Below are positions 24,175-32,640 of a stretch of DNA of 37,121 bases, piece after piece (position 1 is the first letter of the stretch; the number at the start of each line of letters is the position of its first letter). The notes under the pieces are model-generated. The model made no database searches. It was not told where the DNA came from and saw only the letters and a program-made list of their open reading frames with translations. Made by a program: the position numbers and the translations under genes. The stretch is from Acidobacteriota bacterium (GTDB lineage: Bacteria > Acidobacteriota > Vicinamibacteria > Vicinamibacterales > UBA2999), in assembly GCA_020851325.1 (NCBI GenBank), contig JADZCY010000315.1, forward strand, positions 1 to 37,121, in the 5' to 3' direction.

Positions 24175-25287
24175 TCAGCCCGCGGCGTGGACCGCGGCGT
24201 AGCCGGCCAGGAGTTCGCGGGCCATGTTGTCCCAACTGTAACGGCTGGCATTCTGCAGGCCGCCGGCCACCAGTGCCGCGCGCCGCGGCAGGTCGGCCAT
24301 CGCGGTCTGGATGGCGCTTGCCATGTCATCGACGTCATAGGGATTGAACATCACCGCCGCGTCGTCCACCACTTCCGGCACCGACGACACGCGCGCCGCC
24401 GCCACCGGCGTGCCGCAGGCCTGGGCTTCCAATGGCGGCATGCCGAAACCCTCGGACAGGGTCGGGAACACGAACACGTCGGCGCCGGTATAGAACGCCG
24501 GGAGATCGGCGTGGGGGCGTCGCCCGGTCAGCACCACGTGCTGCTCGAGGCCGAGGCGCGTGATGGTGGCGAAGATGTCGTCGGCCAGGAACAGGGTTTC
24601 TCCCACCAGCACGAGCTGGTGATCGATCCCGGCCTCCTGGCGCAGGCGGTGGAAGGCCTCGATCAGCCGCGGCACGTTTTTGCGCCGGGTCAGGGAGCCG
24701 ATGAACAGGATGTAGGGGCGGTCGATGCCGAACTGACCTAGGAAGTTCTTCAGGCTGTCGGCATCCTCGTGACGGCGGATCTCCGGGCCGAGCCCGGGCC
24801 GCGTCACGAACACCCGCTCATCGGGCAGGCCGAAGCGTTCCATGACCTTGCCCTTGAGGTAGTCGGTGTAACAGAACACCGCTGCGGCGCGCGGGCAGCC
24901 GCGGTCGAGCAGGTACTGCAGCCGCCAACGGATCAGGGGCGGATAGACCTCGGGCTCGGCGTACTGGCTCCAACAGGTCATGGTCACCACCAGCTTGCGC
25001 GGAATGATCAGAGGGGGCACGAACGAGGCGTGCAGCACGTCGACCGGGCGCCGGCGCAGTTCCAGCGTGAGGGCGAAGGCCACGCCCGGCCACTTGCCCT
25101 GTGGCGACAGCCTGCGCACCGTGAAGTTGTCGGCCAGTTGCAGCTCGCGGGTCGCGCCCGGCGTCACTTCGTAGATCGAGTAGGTGTTGGCGCGATCGAT
25201 CGCGGCGAGGCGATTGATGGTGCGCAGGTCGACGACCGAGGGGCCGCCGACGGTGCCGAGTTGGCTGGAGAAGATGCCGATGTGCAT
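24175..25287 (-). CDS. Family 4 glycosyltransferase (GT-B)
   Basis: A 370-residue retaining glycosyltransferase. The N-terminal Rossmann domain starts with HIGIFSSQLGTVGGPSVVDL; the C-terminal domain contains ILFIGSLTRRKNVPRLIEAF and the EX7E motif (E279 and E287 in SEGFGMPPLEAQ) that contacts the nucleotide sugar. The layout is close to mannosyl- and rhamnosyl-transferases such as WbaZ-like proteins, but the donor cannot be read from sequence. It lies 18 bases upstream of the sulfotransferase and 21 bases downstream of the 26310 gene. Confidence 0.93.
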   Translation of the reverse strand: MHIGIFSSQLGTVGGPSVVDLRTINRLAAIDRANTYSIYEVTPGATRELQLADNFTVRRLSPQGKWPGVAFALTLELRRRPVDVLHASFVPPLIIPRKLVVTMTCWSQYAEPEVYPPLIRWRLQYLLDRGCPRAAAVFCYTDYLKGKVMERFGLPDERVFVTRPGLGPEIRRHEDADSLKNFLGQFGIDRPYILFIGSLTRRKNVPRLIEAFHRLRQEAGIDHQLVLVGETLFLADDIFATITRLGLEQHVVLTGRRPHADLPAFYTGADVFVFPTLSEGFGMPPLEAQACGTPVAAARVSSVPEVVDDAAVMFNPYDVDDMASAIQTAMADLPRRAALVAGGLQNASRYSWDNMARELLAGYAAVHAAG

Positions 25288-25308
25288 GGTGCTGTGCGTG
25301 CGGAGCGG

Positions 25309-26310
25309 TCAGGTGGCGGGGACGCGCCGCGGCGCGAGCGGCAAGGGTCCCAGGGTGCGGATCCCCGCGCGCAGGTAGTGACCGGCCACGCCGCGGTACG
25401 CGGCGCTGCTGGCGAACATGCGCGCCAGCGGGTGACGCTCGGCCGCGTCGAGCAGCGGTCGCCACAGGTAAGGCACGGTCAAGCCGTTGAACAGCACCGC
25501 GCGCGGTAGTTCGCGCGGCAGCATGCCGAGACAGGCGCGCCAGCCGGCCGCGCGGTCCATGATCTTGTAGAGCGGCAGCGCAAACGACGCGGGCATGGTG
25601 CCGAGCAGCAGATCGAAATTACGCCCGCGCTCGTAGGCGCGCTGACAGATGCCGTCGAGGGTTTCGGCGTGATGGTGCTCGGCGCTGGCGTTGGCGTTGT
25701 AGACCAGGCGCAGACCGCGTTCGCGCAACCGGTAGCCGAGCTCGATGTCCTCGTGGGCCGCGCCATGGCGCTCGAGGAACAGGCCGTGTTTGAGCAGGAA
25801 GGAGCGTTTGACCGAGATGTTGCAGGCCATGAAATGCACGCCGTCCAGTTCCTCGCCGTGGTGAAAGCGCTGGTACTGGAACGGGTCCCAGTGGCGGTGC
25901 AGGACGGTGGGCGGCAGGCGTGGCGACTGGCTGACCCCGCCGAGCACGCCGACGTGCACCGCCGGGTAGCGCGCGTGGGTCGCGAGATGTTCCTCGAGCA
26001 TGCGCGGGTGCGCCCAGATGTCGTCGGCCATCAACAGCACGAGATCGTGCGCGGCGGCGCGGATGCCGACGTTCTCGGTGTAGCCCGGCCCGCGATTCTC
26101 GTGTCTGAGGAAGCGCAATGCGAACGGCAGTGTGCCGCGCAGCGCCTCGACCATGCGCGGGGTGTCGTCCGGTGAGCCATCGTCGACCACCACGACCTCG
26201 AAACGCTCGGCGGGCAGACTTTGCGCAGCCAGCCTGGTGAGCGTCTCACGCAGCACCTCGCAGCGCCGGTAGGTGGCGATGACGACACTCAATTTAAGTT
26301 CGGCGGCCAT
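25309..26310 (-). CDS. Family 2 glycosyltransferase
   Basis: A 333-residue GT-A enzyme with SVVIATYRRCEVLRETL, VVVVDDGSPDDTP, LLMADDIWAHP (metal-binding DD) and HEDIELGYRLRERG motifs. It resembles the 20749-21756 product throughout, so the two probably arose by duplication inside the locus and then diverged in acceptor or donor. The position after the 303-residue glycosyltransferase and before the GT4 gene places it in the leftward six-gene operon. Confidence 0.92.
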   Translation of the reverse strand: MAAELKLSVVIATYRRCEVLRETLTRLAAQSLPAERFEVVVVDDGSPDDTPRMVEALRGTLPFALRFLRHENRGPGYTENVGIRAAAHDLVLLMADDIWAHPRMLEEHLATHARYPAVHVGVLGGVSQSPRLPPTVLHRHWDPFQYQRFHHGEELDGVHFMACNISVKRSFLLKHGLFLERHGAAHEDIELGYRLRERGLRLVYNANASAEHHHAETLDGICQRAYERGRNFDLLLGTMPASFALPLYKIMDRAAGWRACLGMLPRELPRAVLFNGLTVPYLWRPLLDAAERHPLARMFASSAAYRGVAGHYLRAGIRTLGPLPLAPRRVPAT

Positions 26311-26362
26311 GGTCGAATCGTCGCTGGATGTGGTTCCCGCGCCGGCGCACCGAGCAAGCGGC

Positions 26363-27274
26363 TCAGCTCGCGCGATCCTCGCGCATGGCGGCCGGCGGGT
26401 TTGCGGGCTTGAGTTCGTTCAAGGCCACCATCAGTGCGGTGCGCGCGAGCAGCGCCACGCCGGCAACGAGCATACGTGGGTCGAGCAGGCCGAAGGTATA
26501 GTGCTTGCGGTACAGGCGAAACGCGCCGGTGTGAAAATGCCAAATTCGCCACAAACTCTTCTTCTTGCCGGCGCGGTTGTTTTCGTAGTGGGTGATCTTC
26601 GCCTGCGGCACACAGTAGACCTGGCGCCCGAGGCGCTTGAGCCGCGCGCACCAGTCGGTATCCACCCAGTAGCAACGATAGACCTCGTCCCATGGACCAA
26701 CTTCGTCGAGCAGGCTGCGACGCATGAACATGCACGCCGCCGAGACCTGTTCCACCCGGTACGGGGCGTGCTCGGAATAATGTTCGACCTCGAGGTAGTG
26801 GCGGGTGAAGGGGTTGCCGGGAAACATCCGACTGAGGCGCGATTGCCGGCCGAACAGGCCGTTCATGACCGACGGCAGATTGCGCGCCGTGCCCTCGTCG
26901 CGCCCCTCCGGGGTGAGGATGCGCGGCGCGGCCAGGGCGACCTCGGGATGACTCTCCATGAATTCCAGCAGGCGCGCGGCGGTATCGGCGCGCACCTCGG
27001 TGTCGACGTCGAGCAGCATGACGTACTCGCCATGCACCAGACCGAAGCCGCGATTCACCGCCGGCGGCAGCCCGAGATTGACCGGGCTGACGTGCAGCCT
27101 GACCCGCTCGCCGTAGCACGCGCGCAGGCGGTTCGGGGTGTCATCCACCGAACCGTTGTCGAACACCAGGATTTCGGTATCGGTCAGGTCCGCACGCAGG
27201 ACGGATTCCAGCAGGCGCTCGAGATCGCCCCACGAGTTCCACGTCACTACCAGGATGGAAAGCTTGATGCTCAT
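26363..27274 (-). CDS. Family 2 glycosyltransferase, rhamnosyltransferase-like
   Basis: A 303-residue GT-A protein of the WbbL-like group: SILVVTWNSWGDLERLLESV, ILVFDNGSVDDT, NLGLPPAVNRGF, MLLDVDTEV with the metal site and YWVDTDWCARLKRLG. The C-terminal basic stretch and hydrophobic helix (RMLVAGVALLARTALMVAL) could anchor it to the membrane. ATG 27274 is chosen at the first strand; ATG 27283 is an alternative three codons upstream. It is the first gene of the leftward operon ending at 20749. With dTDP-rhamnose made nearby, it is a natural candidate for the rhamnosyl step; that is inference. Confidence 0.9.
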   Translation of the reverse strand: MSIKLSILVVTWNSWGDLERLLESVLRADLTDTEILVFDNGSVDDTPNRLRACYGERVRLHVSPVNLGLPPAVNRGFGLVHGEYVMLLDVDTEVRADTAARLLEFMESHPEVALAAPRILTPEGRDEGTARNLPSVMNGLFGRQSRLSRMFPGNPFTRHYLEVEHYSEHAPYRVEQVSAACMFMRRSLLDEVGPWDEVYRCYWVDTDWCARLKRLGRQVYCVPQAKITHYENNRAGKKKSLWRIWHFHTGAFRLYRKHYTFGLLDPRMLVAGVALLARTALMVALNELKPANPPAAMREDRAS

Positions 27275-27433
27275 CGGCTGCATTCGCGCTAACGCGTCGG
27301 CTCCGCGCGTCGAGGGGCCGCGCGTCGGCAGTATACTGCGGCGGGCCGCCGCCAGTGACGGATGCAAGGCACGGGACGCGAGTTACGGGCGGCGCCCCGC
27401 GGCATGTGAAGAATTGTCAATAGGAACTCCAGC
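27275..27433. promoter_or_regulatory. Divergent promoter gap with CAGTATACTG palindrome
   Basis: The 159-base gap separates the leftward glycosyltransferase operon from the rightward nucleotidyltransferase. The perfect 10-base palindrome CAGTATACTG (27330-27339) presents TATACT as a -10 box on both strands. No good -35 box stands 16-18 bases away on either side, so activation by a regulator would be needed if it is a promoter. Confidence 0.35.
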
Positions 27434-28393
27434 GTGGACAAAGTAGTCGCCGTCATCCTGGCCGCGGGTCGCGGCACGCGCATGCATCCGTTCAGCGAAC
27501 ATTACCCCAAGCCCGGCATCCCGATCTGCAACACACCGCTCATTCATTACTCCATCGAAACCTTCAAGGCGCTGGGCATCGACGAGATCTTCATCGTCAT
27601 CGGTCATCTCGGTCACGAATTGGTGCGCATGCTCGGCGACGGAGCGGCCTTTGGTGTCAGGCTCAAATATGTCGAACAAACCAAGCTGCTCGGCATCGCC
27701 GCCGCCCTCGGCCAGATGGAGCCCTACATCGCCTCGCCGTTCTTTCTCGCGCTCGGCGACATTTTCTTCAAGACCGACGACCTCGGTGTCATGGTCGATA
27801 CACTGCGCCAGCGCCAGGCGGGCGCCGTGCTGGCGGTCAAGCATGAGCGCGACCCGGCGGCCATCCGGCGCAATTTTGCCGTGCGCTGCGACGCCGACGG
27901 GCGCGTGGTACGCGTCATCGAGAAGCCGCGCTATGTCGACAATACGCTCAAGGGTTGTGGTCTGTATCTGTTCGACCTGCCGATTTTCGATGCCGTGCGC
28001 CGTACGCCGCGCACCGCCATGCGCGACGAGTACGAGATCACCGATTCCGTGCAAATCATGATCGACGATGGCCTGCCGGTGTTTCCGGCCGAGGTGATCC
28101 GCTGGGATGTCAACCTAACCTCGCCGGGGGATGTGCTCCAGTGCAACCTGTTCGAACTGAAGAATCGCGACCTGCCGCTGCTCACCGGACGTGACGTGGA
28201 CATCCACCCGCAGGCGCGCTTGCACAACGTGGTGGTAGGCGACGGTGCGGTGATCAAGCACCCGATCAGCATCACCAACAGCGTGATATTTCCCTACACC
28301 GAGGTCGATCTGCGCGCCGATGTCGATCGCTTCGTGCTCACCCCCGAACACCAGATCGATTGTCGGTTGTTCTCCACCGTGGAAATCGGCTGA
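27434..28393 (+). CDS. Sugar-1-phosphate nucleotidyltransferase
   Basis: A 319-residue NTP-transferase. VILAAGRGTRMHPFSEHYPKP is cut short here to its key residues: the GRGTR loop at 13-17 and the KP pair near 26-27. ALGDIFFKTDD carries the metal-binding aspartate and IEKP the sugar-contact region. After residue ~250 a short stretch resembles the beginning of a left-handed beta-helix (HPQARLHNVVVGDGAVIKHP) as in GlmU- or GCD1-like enzymes. It makes an NDP-sugar precursor, different from RmlA by sequence. GTG at 27434 with TAGGAACT upstream is the start. The next gene begins one base after the stop. Confidence 0.88.
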   Translation: MDKVVAVILAAGRGTRMHPFSEHYPKPGIPICNTPLIHYSIETFKALGIDEIFIVIGHLGHELVRMLGDGAAFGVRLKYVEQTKLLGIAAALGQMEPYIASPFFLALGDIFFKTDDLGVMVDTLRQRQAGAVLAVKHERDPAAIRRNFAVRCDADGRVVRVIEKPRYVDNTLKGCGLYLFDLPIFDAVRRTPRTAMRDEYEITDSVQIMIDDGLPVFPAEVIRWDVNLTSPGDVLQCNLFELKNRDLPLLTGRDVDIHPQARLHNVVVGDGAVIKHPISITNSVIFPYTEVDLRADVDRFVLTPEHQIDCRLFSTVEIG

Positions 28394-28394
28394 G

Positions 28395-29330
28395 ATGTTC
28401 CGCCGGGCGTTGGTCACGGGCGGCGCGGGATTCATCGGCTCACACCTGGCGCGAGCCCTGCTCGGTGCCGGGCTCGAAGTGGTGGTGCTCGACAACCTGT
28501 CCATGGGCAAGGTCGAGAACGTGCCGCGGGGTGCGCACCTGCGCATCGGCGATGTGCGCTCCGAGGCAGACGTGCGTGCTGCCCTGGACGGTGTCGACGT
28601 GGTGTTCCACGAGGCCGCGCGGGTGAGCATTCGCGCCTCGATCAAGGAGTTCTTCGCCGACGCGGACACCAACTTCATGGGCACGCTGAACGTGCTGCGC
28701 AGCGCGGCCGGCAGCGGGGTGCGGCGCCTGATGTTCGCGTCCTCGATGGCGGTCTATGCCGACAGCCCGACGCCCGATCCGATCGACGAAAACCACGCCT
28801 GCGAGCCGATCTCACCCTACGGCGTGGCCAAGCTCGCGGCCGAGAAGTACTGCCTGCAACTCGCGCGCGAAATGGGGATCGACTGCCACGTGTTGCGCTA
28901 CTTCAACACTTACGGTCCGGGTCAGACCTTCACCCCCTACGTGGGCGTGATCACGATTTTCATTCGCCGGTTGCTCGCGGGCGAAGCACCGACCATCTAC
29001 GGCGACGGTGAGCAGCGGCGCGATTTTGTCCACGTCAGCGACGTGGTGGCCGCCAACCTGCTGGCGATGAATTCGTCGCTGGGCAGCGGAGTATTCAATG
29101 TAGGCACCGGGCGGGCGACCTCGGTGAACGACATCGCCGCGCTGCTTTGCGCACGCCTCGCGCCCGACATCCGCCCCATCCATCTGCCGCCGCATGCCGG
29201 CGAGTTGCGCTACTCCATCGCCGACATCAGCCGCCTGCGGGATACGCTCGGCTACCGGCCGCGCGCCGTGCTCGCCGACGAACTCGACGCGATCATCGCC
29301 CACCACCGCGACGACCAGTCGAGCGCTTGA
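28395..29330 (+). CDS. NAD-dependent UDP-sugar epimerase/dehydratase family protein
   Basis: A 311-residue extended short-chain dehydrogenase. VTGGAGFIGSHLARAL is the NAD loop, ASSMAVYAD carries the active-site serine, SPYGVAKLAAEKY holds the Tyr-Lys pair, and YGDGEQRRDFVHVSDVV is the substrate-binding signature of UDP-glucose/N-acetylglucosamine 4-epimerase relatives. The product sugar is not identifiable. ATG 28395 follows the previous stop by one base, so the pair 27434-29330 likely forms one NDP-sugar pathway. It ends 22 bases from the convergent RTX gene. Confidence 0.9.
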   Translation: MFRRALVTGGAGFIGSHLARALLGAGLEVVVLDNLSMGKVENVPRGAHLRIGDVRSEADVRAALDGVDVVFHEAARVSIRASIKEFFADADTNFMGTLNVLRSAAGSGVRRLMFASSMAVYADSPTPDPIDENHACEPISPYGVAKLAAEKYCLQLAREMGIDCHVLRYFNTYGPGQTFTPYVGVITIFIRRLLAGEAPTIYGDGEQRRDFVHVSDVVAANLLAMNSSLGSGVFNVGTGRATSVNDIAALLCARLAPDIRPIHLPPHAGELRYSIADISRLRDTLGYRPRAVLADELDAIIAHHRDDQSSA

Positions 29331-29352
29331 GCGGCGCCGGGCGCGGTGTCGC

Positions 29353-31533
29353 TCAGGGGAGTGCAGTCGGGTCGAAATGAGTGCAGATCTGCGGCAGGGT
29401 CTCCACCGGATGCCGTTCCACGCCCAGCGGCCCCGGCGGTCCGACGGGATGCTCCGGCCAGGTGTAGCGGTTCTTCAACGCCACGAACCAGCTCGGCTTG
29501 GGCGTACCCGGGTGGGAATGGAGACCGATGTTGTTCAACCGGCCCATTAGTATGTTGGGGTCGACGCCGATGTCGAGCAGGAAGTCCTGCGTGGTGTCGG
29601 TCAGCAGGTTGTGATCGAAGAAGGTGACATTCGACAGCAGCGTCCAGTTGATCGATTCCGGCCTGACGCCGGCCAGCAACTCCGGTAGACGCGCCATGAA
29701 CTCGCCCTGGAGCTCCGGCGTGCTGTCGCGTGAATTCGGAAAGCCCAACTCGGCGATGATGATTTTCTCGTTCGGGTAGGCCCAGCGCATCCACGACCAC
29801 CATTCGGGCGGATACTCGGCGACGCTGTTGATGATGCCCGCGTCTAGCATCCAGATCGGGTAGGTGGTGAAGCCGATGAAGTCCCGCGGTCCGAGGACGT
29901 CGAGGACGTCGAACTGCTCGCAGCCACGAAACAGCGTGTAATGCAGTGACACCCCGACGTCGGTGACAGGCGAGACCTGCTTGATGAGCTGATAGGCCTC
30001 GCGGTAGAGCGAGGCGAACAGACCGAACTCGGTGCGATTGACCCAGTAGATGATGTTCACCTCGGGCGACAGCACGATGGTATTGGGGTGCAGTTCGGCA
30101 ATCTGTCGCAAGTTGTCCAGGAACAGGGTGCGCACGCCCGGGTCGCCGAAGGTTTGGGGCAGGTCGTGCGGCGTGCTCGGTTCGCCGAGGAACTGCACGC
30201 CTATCTGCACGATGCTGGTCATGTCGAGCTGGTGGATGACCGGGATCAAACTCAGCATGATCGGCAGGCGGTTCTGCGCGCGGAAGGAGTAGAACAGCGA
30301 CACCTGACTGGCGACGGCGCGTGCCTTTTCGAGCGCACGGAAGAAATCCTCTTCGGTGCTGAACGGATCGTTGGCCGGGTTGGCGACGATACCGAAGCGC
30401 GTGGCGCTGCGTGTGGTGGAGATCTCGTTGTTCCCCGCGCCGCCGCTCAACACCGGATCGGCGATGTCGCCGTCCAGGCGATCGTCGCCATTGGCGCCAA
30501 TGAGCTGATCGTTGCCACCGCCGCCAAGCAGGAAATCGTGGTCTTCGCCGCCGTCGAGGTAGTCGTTGCCATCGCCGCCGATCAGGTCGTCGTCGCCGGC
30601 GGCGCCGTAGAGCTGGTCGTTGCCGAAGCCGCCATCGAGGCTATCGTTATCGGCTTCGCCGTAGAGCACGTCGTCGTTGTCGAAGCCGGCGAGCACATCG
30701 CGACCGGGACCGCCGTACAGCACGTCGTTGCCGGTGCCGCCGTTGAGGTTGTCGTTGCCGTCCTGGCCCTGGACGAAATCGTTGCCGGCTTCGCCCGAGA
30801 GGTCATCGTGGCCGTCACCACCGTACAGGATGTCGGTATCGTCGCCGCCTTCCAGGGTGTCGTCATCGGCACCGCCATCGAGCGTGTCGAGGCCGGCCCC
30901 ACCCTTGATGAAGTCGGCGCCGGCATTGCCGAACAGGCGATCGTTGCCGGCGTCACCCGCCAGGCGATCGTCGCCGTCATCGCCGACCAGTTGATCGTTG
31001 CCGCCCTCGCCGCCGAGCGAGTCATTGCCCAGTCCGCCTGCGAGCTGATCGTTGCCGGGTCCCCCGAGCAGGATGTCGTCGCCGGCGTCATCAACCAGGA
31101 TGTCGTCGCCGGCGTTGCCCAGCAGCCGATCGTTACCACCGCCGCCTTGCAGCACGTCGTTGCCGGTGCCGCCGGACAGGGTGTCGTTGCCGTCGCGGCC
31201 AAAGGCGATCACGCGCGCGGCGGCGGTGGCAATGACCAGGTCGTCACCGGCTCCGCAATCGATGATCACGGCCTGGACCTGTTCGGCGGTGAACACCGCG
31301 CTTTCGATGTTGCCGTTGACGGAGATGGCGACGCGGATGCTGCCCGGCGCCTCGTCGACCACGGTGACGGTGTCGGTATTTGTCGTCCCGGCAACCGCGA
31401 CCGTGCGCTGCGCAGCGTCGTAGCCAATCTGGCCGGCCTGTGCCGCGAGTGGCATGGTGGCGACGAGGAAAACCGCGGCCGCCCATGACCCACGCACGGC
31501 AGACTCATGAGGAGGGGCATGGCGGGTGGCCAT
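29353..31533 (-). CDS. Secreted RTX-repeat protein fused to a clan GH-A-like glycosidase domain
   Basis: A 726-residue protein. Residues 1-34 are a Sec-type signal peptide (AAAVFLVATMPLAAQA). Residues ~35-111 are a small beta-rich domain. Residues 112-354 are 27 uninterrupted nine-residue calcium-binding repeats (GGxGNDxLx type). Residues ~378-700 look like a TIM-barrel glycosidase: E491 in LSPEVNIIYW fits the acid/base site at the end of strand 4, and E595 in IIIAELGFP fits the nucleophile on strand 7, the pattern of GH53/GH17/GH5-like enzymes. RTX repeats are usually C-terminal and type I secreted; here they are N-terminal after a Sec signal. It probably trims, detaches or binds the locus polysaccharide in the presence of calcium. 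Confidence 0.8.
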   Translation of the reverse strand: MATRHAPPHESAVRGSWAAAVFLVATMPLAAQAGQIGYDAAQRTVAVAGTTNTDTVTVVDEAPGSIRVAISVNGNIESAVFTAEQVQAVIIDCGAGDDLVIATAAARVIAFGRDGNDTLSGGTGNDVLQGGGGNDRLLGNAGDDILVDDAGDDILLGGPGNDQLAGGLGNDSLGGEGGNDQLVGDDGDDRLAGDAGNDRLFGNAGADFIKGGAGLDTLDGGADDDTLEGGDDTDILYGGDGHDDLSGEAGNDFVQGQDGNDNLNGGTGNDVLYGGPGRDVLAGFDNDDVLYGEADNDSLDGGFGNDQLYGAAGDDDLIGGDGNDYLDGGEDHDFLLGGGGNDQLIGANGDDRLDGDIADPVLSGGAGNNEISTTRSATRFGIVANPANDPFSTEEDFFRALEKARAVASQVSLFYSFRAQNRLPIMLSLIPVIHQLDMTSIVQIGVQFLGEPSTPHDLPQTFGDPGVRTLFLDNLRQIAELHPNTIVLSPEVNIIYWVNRTEFGLFASLYREAYQLIKQVSPVTDVGVSLHYTLFRGCEQFDVLDVLGPRDFIGFTTYPIWMLDAGIINSVAEYPPEWWSWMRWAYPNEKIIIAELGFPNSRDSTPELQGEFMARLPELLAGVRPESINWTLLSNVTFFDHNLLTDTTQDFLLDIGVDPNILMGRLNNIGLHSHPGTPKPSWFVALKNRYTWPEHPVGPPGPLGVERHPVETLPQICTHFDPTALP
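30472..31200 (-). repeat. 27 tandem RTX nonapeptide repeats
   Basis: On the minus strand these 729 bases encode 27 consecutive nine-residue units of the GGxGxDxLx type without a break, forming a predicted calcium-loaded parallel beta-roll. Low-complexity coding here also creates a long valine/alanine-rich open frame on the opposite strand, which is not a gene. Confidence 0.9.
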
Positions 31534-31535
31534 CC

Positions 31536-31548
31536 GGAGGTTCCTCCC
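31536..31548 (-). promoter_or_regulatory. Ribosome binding site facing a complementary CCTCC
   Basis: On the minus strand GGGAGG (31548-31543) lies nine bases before the ATG of the RTX-glycosidase gene, and CCTCC (31540-31536) sits between it and the ATG. A small stem GGAG-GAAC-CTCC could hide the ribosome binding site, so translation may be tuned; this is inferred from sequence only. Confidence 0.3.
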
Positions 31549-31647
31549 TATTGCGCAATGGCAGCACGGTCGCAGGCGCGGCGGTCGGCGAGTACCGCGC
31601 GGTCCTGCCAGAATACGTGAAGAGGAAAACCGGCGCCTAAACGGCGG

Positions 31648-32640
31648 TCACTTCACGGCGGTCGCGAGCAGCACCAGCCGCAGGTCGTAGCGCCGGAAAG
31701 TGGCCAGGTAAATGAGCTGCGCCAGAACGTCGTAGACCATGTAGGCGCTCCAGAACAGGACGTTCGGTTTGGTGTTCGAGCGATAGCCGAAGATGTGGCG
31801 TGCACGCGCCTGGCGAAAGCCGGCCCGTTCAAGCGCATCGCACAGATGTCGCGGCGTCCAGTGGTAGTAGTGATCGAAGGGCACCCACGGCAATCCTAGT
31901 GGTTTCTTGGTCAGAAACCGGTAGACCGGCATGAGAAACCGCAGTCGAGTCTGGATCAGCGCGTGCAGTGTGTAGTTCGGCGTTTCGAGGAACACCATGC
32001 CACCCGGCTTGAGGATGCGGTGCAGTTCCCGCAGCACCTCGAGCGGCGCGGGCAGATGCTCGATGGTGTGAAAGATTGTGACAACATCGAAGCTGGCATC
32101 CGGCGCAGCGATCGCCTCGGCCGGAGATTGCAGGGTTTCGACCTTGTAGTGCTCGGCGCCGTGAGCCAGCGCGTCACTCGAATAATCGCAAGCCACCGCC
32201 TCCAGGCCGGCATCGCGCGCCATGCCCGCGAACACGCAGGAGGCGGCGCCGACGTCGATGAGCCGCTTGCCACGCGGCACGAAATCCAGGATGAAACGCA
32301 ACAGCCGCGCGTAGGAGGGCAGTCGGTCGGCTGCCGGCGCGTAGACGAAATCGCGGCCCACGGTCTCGGCGAGGCCGTTGCATCGCGGATCGTAGAAGCT
32401 CGCCTTCCACTCGGGGCTCGGCCGCGGATTGGTGCGGATCATGCCGCAGGTCGTGCATTGCACGACGCGGAAGTCCTCGCCGAACCAGTGCTGCACGACC
32501 AGCAGCCGACTATCAGCTCCTCCACACAGTCCGCAGGGTGCGTCCTCCAAGGGCCCGAAGGACGGCACTTTCATCAGCGCATCGGACGGATGCACCGTCG
32601 GGTCGGTGACGCGCTCGTGGGCGTGGATCTCGGCGCTCAT
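31648..32640 (-). CDS. Class I SAM-dependent methyltransferase with N-terminal zinc-ribbon-like cysteines
   Basis: A 330-residue protein. Residues ~36-67 carry CGLCG and CTTCG, a metal-ribbon pattern seen in many sugar-modifying methyltransferases. Residues ~120-225 are the Methyltransf_11/23 core: LIDVGAASCVFAGMA, the acidic-strand equivalent VACDYSSDAL, DVVTIFHTIEHLP and ILKPGGMVFLETPN. The C-terminal region contains a membrane-prone helix. It likely methylates a sugar of the repeat unit or a lipid-linked intermediate. ATG 32640 overlaps the Wzy stop by four bases (ATGA). Confidence 0.88.
   Translation of the reverse strand: MSAEIHAHERVTDPTVHPSDALMKVPSFGPLEDAPCGLCGGADSRLLVVQHWFGEDFRVVQCTTCGMIRTNPRPSPEWKASFYDPRCNGLAETVGRDFVYAPAADRLPSYARLLRFILDFVPRGKRLIDVGAASCVFAGMARDAGLEAVACDYSSDALAHGAEHYKVETLQSPAEAIAAPDASFDVVTIFHTIEHLPAPLEVLRELHRILKPGGMVFLETPNYTLHALIQTRLRFLMPVYRFLTKKPLGLPWVPFDHYYHWTPRHLCDALERAGFRQARARHIFGYRSNTKPNVLFWSAYMVYDVLAQLIYLATFRRYDLRLVLLATAVK

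Noticed and set aside
30472-31200. CRISPR-like periodicity
   Set aside because: The 27-base period is the codon-level reflection of nine-residue RTX repeats; there are no identical repeats with unique spacers.
30088-31488. Rightward valine/alanine-rich repeated frame
   Set aside because: It arises from the antisense of the RTX repeats.
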